A stretch of 12,930 nt of DNA from CAZPBO01 sp964584815 (lineage in GTDB: Bacteria; Planctomycetota; SKW154): NCBI GenBank assembly GCA_964584815.1, contig CAZPBO010000057.1:1-12930 (forward strand), read 5' to 3'. A program made the position numbers and the translations under genes. The stretch's first letter is position 1, and each line of letters begins with the position of its first letter. Below the pieces are notes generated by a model that was not told where the DNA came from, searched no databases, and saw only the letters and a list, made by a program, of their open reading frames with translations. This document shows, one piece after another, positions 1-5,546 of this stretch.

Positions 1-472
1 GGACGAGTTTAAGGGAAGCGTTGGGACCGACGGAGACGCTGACAGCGGGCTGATAGAGACTCCTTTTCCATAGTCTCACCTCCTCCGCTGTCCTGGAGGC
101 GGTTGCCTTCTCTTTTACCTCGTCTTCAAATTCAATTATAGGGCGTTCCACCACACGTTCAGCCTTTACGGCACCTGCAGGTGGTGAGGCGGTGTATGCC
201 ATACCGACCCGACGCCGGACGACCGTGTTAGCGAACCGTGGGGTTCCTCCTTCTCCCTCTTCATCATCTTCATCCACGCCTGCACTTCGGGTAAACCGTT
301 CCGCCTGTGCTGCAACGCGGGCGAGTCGCTCCATTTCTTCAGCGCTTATCCTCTTCATGCGTTCAATGATGCTCGTCGCACAGTATTTCTTTGTTGACAT
401 AACCAGGTAGAGCGCCACGCCACAGACCGCAACGGCAACAACTCCCACAAGCCAGGTCCAATTCCTTCTCAT
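1..472 (-). CDS. Unrecognised membrane-anchored protein, 3' part outside window
   Basis: I do not recognise this protein. The reading frame opens at ATG 472-470 on the minus strand and stays open to the window edge, giving 157 visible residues with no stop. A strong Shine-Dalgarno site (TGGAGG) lies about 7 bases before the ATG and supports this start. The N-terminus is MRRNWTWLVGVVAVAVCGVA: a short basic stretch and then one hydrophobic segment (residues about 5-25), which fits a signal anchor or uncleaved signal peptide. It is followed by a helical charged stretch (residues about 30-60) and an acidic run near residue 70 (DEDDEEGEGG). The rest is Val/Ala/Glu-rich and looks soluble. A single-pass inner-membrane protein with an outward domain is an inference. 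It is transcribed divergently from thrS across a 179-base gap, so it is not part of the translation operon. Confidence 0.7.
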   Translation of the reverse strand, partial: MRRNWTWLVGVVAVAVCGVALYLVMSTKKYCATSIIERMKRISAEEMERLARVAAQAERFTRSAGVDEDDEEGEGGTPRFANTVVRRRVGMAYTASPPAGAVKAERVVERPIIEFEDEVKEKATASRTAEEVRLWKRSLYQPAVSVSVGPNASLKLV

Positions 473-651
473 ATCACCGCCTCCAACACGACCTAATTTT
501 TTTACCGTGTTATCAAGACAATAATCCATAAAATTGGACGCAATATGAGTTGGTGGCGTTCTGGATTTGTGGCTTGTGTGCTTTCTGCTTTGGCTTGACA
601 AGCGCGGTTGATGTTGGCAAACTTTGTGGGAACGCTTTTGGTGTTCTGTAG
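473..651 (+). promoter_or_regulatory. Divergent intergenic region upstream of thrS with a weak candidate promoter
   Basis: This is the only sizeable non-coding gap before the long gene train, so the operon promoter should lie here. A perfect TTGACA is at 595-600. Seventeen bases downstream the best -10 is CAAACT (618-623), only 3 of 6 matches, so the promoter call is weak. An AT-richer stretch with TAAAAT (529-534) has no good -35 partner. A 17-codon frame (545-598, beginning MSWWRSG) also lies here; it has no clear ribosome site and no Thr codons, so it does not look like a threonine attenuator. I see no T-box specifier, no intrinsic terminator before thrS, and no convincing minus-strand promoter. 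Confidence 0.3.
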
Positions 652-2577
652 ATGATTAGGTTGCATTTGCCTGATGGTTCGGTGCTGGAGGTAGAAGAGG
701 GGGTAAGTGGTTTGGATGTGGCGCGGCGGATAGGGAAGCGTCTGCAACGCGATGCGGTAGCCGTCAGCATCAACGGCGAACTGATAGACCTGCGATTCCC
801 CTTGAGGAAGGGTGGACAGTTTCGCGTGGTGACAGCAAAAGAGAAGGAAGCGTTGGATGTTTTACGCCACTCTGCGGCACACATCCTTGCGGATGCGGTT
901 GTGCGGTTTTTCGGTGGTGAGGCGGTCAAACTCGGCATCGGACCCGCCATTGAGGACGGCTTTTATTACGACTTTGACCTGCCGCGACCGCTGTCGGCTG
1001 ATGACCTGCCCAAAATTGAGGAGTTGATGCGCCGAATTGTGGCAGAGGACGCCGAATTCCGCGTGGAGTTTATGAACAAGGACGAGGCGCGGAAACTCTT
1101 TGAACGACTCGGACAGACCTACAAGTTGGAGTTGTTGGAGGAGATAGAGGACGATGTGGTAAGCGTCTTTCGGCATGGGGAGTTTGTGGATTTATGCCGC
1201 GGACCGCATATGCGACGAACAGGACAGGTGAAACATTTCAAGTTGTTGAGCATTGCGGGGGCGTATTGGCGAGGGGACGAGCGCAACCCGATGTTGACAC
1301 GGATTTATGGGACGGCGTTCTTCAAGGAGGATTCGCTGAAGTCGCATCTTGAGCGTCTGGAGGAGGCGAGGAAGCGCGACCATCGCGTCTTGGGGCGGGA
1401 GTTGGACTTCTACAGTGTGCGACCGGAGTTCGGCGCGGGGCTGATACTGTGGCATCCAAAAGCGGGGCGTGTGCGTCACATCATTGAGCAGTTCTGGATT
1501 GAGGAGCATTACAGACGAGGTTATGAGTTGGTCTACACTCCGCATATTGCATCAGAGAAGATTTATCAGATAAGCGGACATCTGGAGAAGTACACGGAGT
1601 TTATGTTTGCGCCGATGGAGATAGAGGGGCAGAACTACCGCATAAAGCCGATGAACTGCCCAGGGCATATAATGATATACAAAAGCCGACAACGCTCTTA
1701 CAGGGAGTTGCCGATACGGCTGGCGGAGTTGGGGACGGTCTATCGGTATGAGCGCAGCGGTGTGCTGCACGGGCTGCTGCGTGTGCGTGGTTTTACTCAG
1801 GACGATGCGCACATATTCTGCACGCCTGAGCAGTTGGAGGACGAGATAATCGGAGTCCTTGACCTTGCCGACTTTATGATGAGGACATTCGGGTTTAAGT
1901 ATCGCGTATTTCTGGCGACACGACCGCAGAAGTTCATAGGGACGGACGAGGTGTGGGAGCACGCGACTGATGCACTGCGCGGTGCGCTGCGCAAGCGTGG
2001 TGTTGAGTATGAGGTTGACCCAGGCGGAGGCGTCTATTATGGACCGAAGATTGACATCCATATGGAGGATGCGTTGGGGCGGCTCTGGCAGGGACCAACA
2101 ATTCAGGTTGACTTCAACCTACCGGAGCGCTTTGATGTGACATATATAGGCGCAGACGGCGCAAAACACCGCGTTGTGATGGTGCATAGGACGGTGCTTG
2201 GGTCAATGGAGCGTTTCTTGGGCGTTCTGTTGGAGCATTACGGTGGGCTGTTTCCGCTGTGGCTGGCACCTGTTCAGGCACGGGTGCTGCCGGTAAAAGA
2301 TGAGTTTGCAGGATACGCCAAGGATGTGGAGCGTCAGATGAAGGAGGCGGGTCTGCGGGCAGAAGCGGACTTAAGAGCAGAAAGTCTGCAGGCAAAGATT
2401 CGCGACGCAGAGATGGAGAAAATCCCTTATATGCTGGTGGTAGGAAAACGAGAAAAGGCAAACAGAACGGTGAGCGTTCGCAAGAAAGGAACAGGAGACT
2501 TGGGGCAGATGGCACTTGAGAAGTTGGTGAAGCGCTTGCTTGAGGAGGTAAAAACGCGCAAAATAGGAATAGAATAG
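652..2577 (+). CDS. thrS: Threonyl-tRNA synthetase
   Basis: This class II aminoacyl-tRNA synthetase charges tRNA-Thr in the cytoplasm. Its 641 residues match the full-length bacterial form. Domains in order are an N-terminal TGS domain (about 1-62); an editing domain carrying the HxxxH motif (H73, H77) plus C182 and H186; the class II catalytic core (about 240-535); and the C-terminal anticodon-binding domain (about 540-641). The zinc and threonine site is intact: C336 (in MNCPGH), H387 (in DDAHIF) and H512 (in VMVHR). Motif 2 is around R365 (YRYERSG...RGFTQDD) and motif 3 is GSMERFLGVLLEHYGG near 517-532. ATG 652 is fixed as the first possible start because the codon just before it, 649-651, is an in-frame TAG. 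The ribosome site is poor (GGTG at 640-643), which may limit translation. It heads the operon; infC follows after about 24 bases. Confidence 0.97.
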   Translation: MIRLHLPDGSVLEVEEGVSGLDVARRIGKRLQRDAVAVSINGELIDLRFPLRKGGQFRVVTAKEKEALDVLRHSAAHILADAVVRFFGGEAVKLGIGPAIEDGFYYDFDLPRPLSADDLPKIEELMRRIVAEDAEFRVEFMNKDEARKLFERLGQTYKLELLEEIEDDVVSVFRHGEFVDLCRGPHMRRTGQVKHFKLLSIAGAYWRGDERNPMLTRIYGTAFFKEDSLKSHLERLEEARKRDHRVLGRELDFYSVRPEFGAGLILWHPKAGRVRHIIEQFWIEEHYRRGYELVYTPHIASEKIYQISGHLEKYTEFMFAPMEIEGQNYRIKPMNCPGHIMIYKSRQRSYRELPIRLAELGTVYRYERSGVLHGLLRVRGFTQDDAHIFCTPEQLEDEIIGVLDLADFMMRTFGFKYRVFLATRPQKFIGTDEVWEHATDALRGALRKRGVEYEVDPGGGVYYGPKIDIHMEDALGRLWQGPTIQVDFNLPERFDVTYIGADGAKHRVVMVHRTVLGSMERFLGVLLEHYGGLFPLWLAPVQARVLPVKDEFAGYAKDVERQMKEAGLRAEADLRAESLQAKIRDAEMEKIPYMLVVGKREKANRTVSVRKKGTGDLGQMALEKLVKRLLEEVKTRKIGIE

Positions 2578-2586
2578 AGGCTCTTT

Positions 2587-2591
2587 GGAGG
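2587..2591 (+). promoter_or_regulatory. Shine-Dalgarno site that places the infC start at ATA/ATC
   Basis: A perfect GGAGG lies 7 bases before an ATA (2599) and 10 bases before an ATC (2602), both in frame with IF3. It is 19 bases from the first conventional in-frame start, GTG 2611, which is too far. The AAGGA at 2605-2609 is only one base from that GTG, which is too close. The site therefore argues for a non-canonical start. Confidence 0.7.
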
Positions 2592-2601
2592 ATTTGCCAT
2601 A

Positions 2602-3174
2602 ATCAAGGAAGTGCGTGTCAACCGTCAGATAAGGGCGAAAGTTGTGAGAGTGGTGGATGAGGAAGGAAGACAGGTGGGTGTGATGAGCACAAGAGATGCG
2701 TTGATACTGGCGGAGGAGCAGGGACTTGACTTGGTGGAGGTGGCACCAAACGCTGACCCGCCGGTATGCAAAATCATGGACTTCGGGAAATACAAGTACC
2801 TACAAAAGAAGAAGATGCACGAGGCGAAGAAACGCGCGCATATCGGCTCAATGAAAGAGGTAAGACTCCATCTTAAGATTGACAAACACGATTTGGAGTT
2901 CAAAATACGCAAGGTTCGTGAACTGCTGGAGGACCTGCACAGAGTTCAGGTGGTGATGTTCTTAAGAGGAAGGGAACGCAAACATACCGACTTGGGGATT
3001 GAGACGATGAATAAGGTGTGGGAAGCGGTTCAGGATTTGGCAAAACTGGAACGCGCTCCTGCAGCAGAAGGCAATAGAATAACGATGCTCGTGTCGCCGA
3101 CGCGAGAGTTGCTGAAGAAAAAGGAGGAGGAATTAAGGAGGAAGGAGAAAGAGGATGCCAAAAGTGAAGGGTAA
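2602..3174 (+). CDS. infC: Translation initiation factor IF-3, probable ATC (or ATA) start
   Basis: IF-3 binds the 30S subunit, keeps 50S off, and proofreads the start codon and initiator tRNA. The N-domain begins at RVNRQIRAK and contains VEVAPNADPPVCKIMDFGKY and then KYLQKKK, the family signature region. A Lys-rich linker follows, and then the C-domain (GSMKEVRLHLKIDKHDLEFK, VVMFLRGRE). From ATC 2602 the protein has 190 residues, slightly longer than usual because of a Lys/Glu-rich tail (LKKKEEELRRKEKE). The start is inferred: GGAGG at 2587-2591 suits ATC 2602 or ATA 2599, not GTG 2611, which would give 187 residues. The peptide from ATC reads (M)KEVRVNRQIR, like the usual leader before the conserved RVN. 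IF3 genes of other bacteria use AUU or AUC and are autoregulated because IF3 rejects such starts. The 3' end overlaps rpmI by 20 bases. Confidence 0.93.
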   Translation: MKEVRVNRQIRAKVVRVVDEEGRQVGVMSTRDALILAEEQGLDLVEVAPNADPPVCKIMDFGKYKYLQKKKMHEAKKRAHIGSMKEVRLHLKIDKHDLEFKIRKVRELLEDLHRVQVVMFLRGRERKHTDLGIETMNKVWEAVQDLAKLERAPAAEGNRITMLVSPTRELLKKKEEELRRKEKEDAKSEG

Positions 3175-3355
3175 GGACTCGTTGAGGAAAAGATTCAGGG
3201 TGACACCGCAGGGGAAGGTGATGCATCGCCGCACAGGGAAGCGCCATCTGATGCGCAAGAAGGACGCAAAACGCCGTTTGCGACTACGCAAACCCAACAT
3301 CCTCAACCCTCCCGTGGCGAAGAAGGTCAAGAGCGTTCCGCATATGAGTGTGTAA
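3155..3355 (+). CDS. rpmI: 50S ribosomal protein L35 (bL35)
   Basis: This is a small, very basic large-subunit protein. The 66 residues match the usual 64-66. The family pattern is clear: MPKVKGKDSLRKRFRVTPQG, then KVMHRRTGKRHLMRKK and KRRLRLRKPN. The C-terminal segment (NPPVAKKVKSVPHMSV) is less standard. The gene starts inside infC, 20 bases before the infC stop. Its ribosome site is embedded in purine-rich infC codons (repeated GGAGGAAGGAGAAAGAGG just before the ATG), so translation of the two is probably coupled. In other bacteria L20 represses this cistron and rplT by binding the mRNA; I cannot confirm such a site here by eye. Confidence 0.95.
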   Translation: MPKVKGKDSLRKRFRVTPQGKVMHRRTGKRHLMRKKDAKRRLRLRKPNILNPPVAKKVKSVPHMSV

Positions 3356-3359
3356 GGAG
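3354..3359 (+). promoter_or_regulatory. Shine-Dalgarno site setting the rplT start at 3366
   Basis: AAGGAG overlaps the rpmI stop codon and ends 6 bases before ATG 3366. It favours that ATG over the in-frame GTG at 3348, which would add six residues and overlap rpmI without its own ribosome site. Confidence 0.75.
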
Positions 3360-3365
3360 CAGAAG

Positions 3366-3719
3366 ATGCGAGCAAGAAGTGGGGTTGTGACACGGCGTAA
3401 GCGGAGGAAGTTGCGCAAGTTTTGTAAGGGGTTCTGGGGGCAGAAGAAGAATGTGTGGCGGCGGATGAAAGAGTCGTATATGCGGGCGGGCAATTACGCA
3501 TTTATGCATCGCAAGGATAGGAAGCGGGAGATGAGGCGTCTGTGGATAACGCGCATAAACGCGGCAGCACGCCAGCACGGCTTCACATACTCCCAACTAA
3601 TGTTCGCCCTCCGCAAAGCCAATGTGACGATTGACAGGAAGCAACTGGCGGAGTTGGCTTTTAACGACCCTGACGCTTTCACACGAATTATTGAGACGGC
3701 AAAGAGTCAAATCGGATGA
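3366..3719 (+). CDS. rplT: 50S ribosomal protein L20 (bL20)
   Basis: This is an early-assembly 23S rRNA-binding protein of the large subunit. In several bacteria it is also the autogenous repressor of its own operon. From ATG 3366 it has 117 residues, the normal family length. The very basic N-terminal arm starts MRARSGVVTRRKRRKLRKF. It is followed by the conserved stretch FMHRKDRKREMRRLWITRIN (residues about 49-68), then AAARQHGFTYSQLMFALRKA and LAELAFNDPDAF. Only 10 bases separate it from rpmI, and its TGA stop overlaps the pheS start as ATGA, so it is tightly coupled on both sides. Base composition changes sharply inside the gene near 3560, from G-rich to C-rich on the coding strand. Confidence 0.97.
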   Translation: MRARSGVVTRRKRRKLRKFCKGFWGQKKNVWRRMKESYMRAGNYAFMHRKDRKREMRRLWITRINAAARQHGFTYSQLMFALRKANVTIDRKQLAELAFNDPDAFTRIIETAKSQIG

Positions 3720-4819
3720 GGTGTGGTGGGGTGCTTAAGGCGTATCTTGCGGCAGCAAAGCGCTTGGAGAACTTAACGGAGCGGATGGAGAGCGACCACG
3801 AGGCGGACTTGGCGCCGTTCTACGAGCAGGTTGCGAACACGCTGGAAAGCCTCCCCGAACCGAAAGAAGACCTGCTGGACGGCGCAGATGAGGAGGAACG
3901 CGACCTCCTGATGCGGGTGTTTGTGCACAGAAAAGGTGCGCTAAGCCGCCTAACCCGCTTTATGGCGCTTCTGCCTCAGGAGTTACGCCGACGCGTGGGA
4001 ATGGAGATAAACCGCATCCGCAAGAGACTTGTCCCCACACTCAAACGGAAGCAGGAAAAGACGACTCCCGTAGTGGTTGATGTGACCGCCCCAGGCAGTC
4101 CGCCACAGGTCGGCAACCGCCACATCGTCACCGCCCTAATTGACGAGGTCTGTGATGTGATGCGCCAGTTGGGCTTCCAGTTCGCTGAAGGTCCCGAAAT
4201 TGAAGACGAATGGCACAACTTCGTCGCGCTCAACATCCCCGAAAACCATCCAGCCCGCGACGACAGCGACAATTTCTACATCACAGACAACCTCCTACTA
4301 CGCAGTCAGACAAGCCCTGTGCAGATACGATATATGGAAAACCACGCCCCACCAGTGCGGATATTTGCGCCGGGACGGGTCTTCCGCCCCGACACCGTTG
4401 ACGCAAGCCACTATTATATGTTCCATCAGGTGGAAGGACTGTGGGTTGATGAGGGAATAACCTTTGCGCATCTGAAGACGGTGCTTTATCAGTTCGGGCG
4501 TCTGATGCTGGGCGATGAGGTGAGTCTGCGTCTACGCCCGTCCTACTTTCCCTTCACGGAACCATCAGCAGAGATAGATTTCTCCTGCTTCGTCTGCGGC
4601 GGCAACGGCTGCCCCACCTGCCGCCATAAGGGATGGCTTGAAATGGGCGGATGCGGTATGGTTGACCCCAATGTGCTGCAAGCCTGCCAAATAGACCCCG
4701 AAAAATACACAGGGTTCGCCTTCGGAATCGGAATAGACCGCATAGCGATGGCACGCTACGGTATAAACGACATTAGGCTTTTGTTCCAGAACGACGAAAG
4801 GTTCCTACGCCAGTTTTAG
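3716..4819 (+). CDS. pheS: Phenylalanyl-tRNA synthetase alpha subunit
   Basis: This is the catalytic subunit of the alpha2-beta2 enzyme that charges tRNA-Phe. The N-terminal part (about 1-115) is the charged, coiled-coil tRNA-binding arm. It is divergent and makes the protein longer (367 residues) than the usual 330-350. The class II core follows: FAEGPEIEDEWHNFVALNIP near 156-175, the active-site region SQTSPVQIRYME at 197-208, motif 2 in FAPGRVFRPD (217-226) with YMFHQVEG, SYFPFTEPSAEID around 276-288, and motif 3 in GFAFGIGIDRIAMARYG (333-349). A Cys cluster (CFVCGGNGCPTC, 291-302) is seen in many PheS proteins. ATG 3716 overlaps the rplT stop (ATGA). GTG 3731, preceded by GAGGTG, is an alternative start. 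The usual partner pheT is not adjacent: two small genes intervene. Confidence 0.97.
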   Translation: MRCGGVLKAYLAAAKRLENLTERMESDHEADLAPFYEQVANTLESLPEPKEDLLDGADEEERDLLMRVFVHRKGALSRLTRFMALLPQELRRRVGMEINRIRKRLVPTLKRKQEKTTPVVVDVTAPGSPPQVGNRHIVTALIDEVCDVMRQLGFQFAEGPEIEDEWHNFVALNIPENHPARDDSDNFYITDNLLLRSQTSPVQIRYMENHAPPVRIFAPGRVFRPDTVDASHYYMFHQVEGLWVDEGITFAHLKTVLYQFGRLMLGDEVSLRLRPSYFPFTEPSAEIDFSCFVCGGNGCPTCRHKGWLEMGGCGMVDPNVLQACQIDPEKYTGFAFGIGIDRIAMARYGINDIRLLFQNDERFLRQF

Positions 4820-4829
4820 GAGGGAAGAC

Positions 4830-5261
4830 ATGGGGGAGGAGAAGGGGAAAAGTCGTTACAGTGCGGTGCGTGCGATTGCGATACTGCTTAAAGTGGGGTG
4901 TCTGCTGCTGCTTGTCGCAACATTTGTAACACTGATAGGCGGCAGAACAGTGCTGGTTGAGAAAATAAGCGAAACTTTCCTTAAAAAACTGCAGGAGGCG
5001 AACAAAGCGATGGTGGATGTCGTGGGCAAACAGGCGGGTGAGGAGGAAGCCTCGCAACTACAGAAAAGGCTTCAGGAGACCCAAAAGAGCGCTGAGGAAT
5101 CGGTGCAGAAGATGGTGAATCTCGCACTGATGGGTAGCGCTCTTTTCCTCGTCTTTATCGCCGTTCTGCTTTGGGCTGCCTCCGACCTTCTGCGCCTGCT
5201 TATCAACATTGAGGAGCAGACCCGCCGTCTCGCCGACAACCTCACATCCAAACAGTTCTGA
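4830..5261 (+). CDS. Small two-pass membrane protein with central coiled coil, unknown function
   Basis: I do not recognise a characterised family. The 143-residue protein has a basic N-terminus, a first hydrophobic segment (about 13-36), a long charged amphipathic stretch rich in Lys/Glu/Gln (about 43-95) that looks like a coiled coil, a second hydrophobic segment (about 97-118), and a C-terminal tail with LLRLLINIEEQTRRLADN. A similar tail (R-L-L-D-I-E-E-N-T-R-R type) occurs in many uncharacterised small bacterial membrane proteins, as far as I recall. The start is secure: TAGGAGGG lies just before ATG 4830, 10 bases after pheS. The next gene encodes a shorter relative with a matching tail, which suggests an old tandem duplication. 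Its place between pheS and pheT makes co-transcription with PheRS likely, but no role in tRNA charging can be inferred. Confidence 0.85.
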   Translation: MGEEKGKSRYSAVRAIAILLKVGCLLLLVATFVTLIGGRTVLVEKISETFLKKLQEANKAMVDVVGKQAGEEEASQLQKRLQETQKSAEESVQKMVNLALMGSALFLVFIAVLLWAASDLLRLLINIEEQTRRLADNLTSKQF

Positions 5262-5263
5262 TT

Positions 5264-5269
5264 AAGGAG
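5264..5269 (+). promoter_or_regulatory. Shine-Dalgarno site favouring start at 5277
   Basis: AAGGAG ends one base before ATG 5271 and 7 bases before ATG 5277. The spacing favours the second ATG. Confidence 0.6.
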
Positions 5270-5276
5270 AATGCCG

Positions 5277-5534
5277 ATGGGATACATAGGTCTGCGTGTT
5301 CTGTCTCTCCTTTACGGCGTAATAGGATGGATACTGCTTGTGGGTGGTGTGGTGTTGGCAGTTCTTTCCGCGATAGCGGCAAAAAGCGCCACGGTTTTCT
5401 TTTTCGTCCTTGCAACCGTGCTCATTTACGCGCTGCTCTTTCTGGGCGTGGGACAGTTTCTGCGGATGCTACTTGACACAGAGCAAAACATCCGCAGGGC
5501 AGTTGACGCCACATCAAGAACCCCCGAACTTTAA
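5277..5534 (+). CDS. Very small two-pass membrane protein, paralogue of the preceding gene
   Basis: Function unknown. From ATG 5277 it is 85 residues. ATG 5271 would add two, but it sits only one base from the AAGGAG ribosome site. Two hydrophobic segments (about 5-33 and 37-60) are joined by a short turn and followed by FLRMLLDTEQNIRRAVDATS. That tail aligns without gaps to the tail of the preceding protein, with 7 of 21 positions identical and several similar (R, L, E, RR, D conserved). It differs from its neighbour mainly in lacking the roughly 60-residue coiled-coil segment between the two membrane helices. The gap before it is short, and pheT follows after 12 bases, so it belongs to the operon. 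It could interact with its neighbour in the membrane; this is inference. Confidence 0.82.
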   Translation: MGYIGLRVLSLLYGVIGWILLVGGVVLAVLSAIAAKSATVFFFVLATVLIYALLFLGVGQFLRMLLDTEQNIRRAVDATSRTPEL

Positions 5535-5546
5535 GGACGCGCTACT

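Noticed and set aside
9..71. Strong GGAGGAGGT site and ATG at 71 on the minus strand that could start another gene
   Set aside because: The frame ends after about 20 codons at a TAA, while the surrounding minus-strand frame stays open to the window edge.
473..651. T-box riboswitch controlling thrS
   Set aside because: No T-box sequence, specifier loop or terminator/antiterminator pair is visible, and the gap is too short for a full T-box after a promoter.
3348..3365. Earlier GTG start for rplT adding MCKEQK
   Set aside because: It overlaps rpmI without a ribosome site. ATG 3366 has AAGGAG at proper spacing and gives the standard L20 N-terminus.
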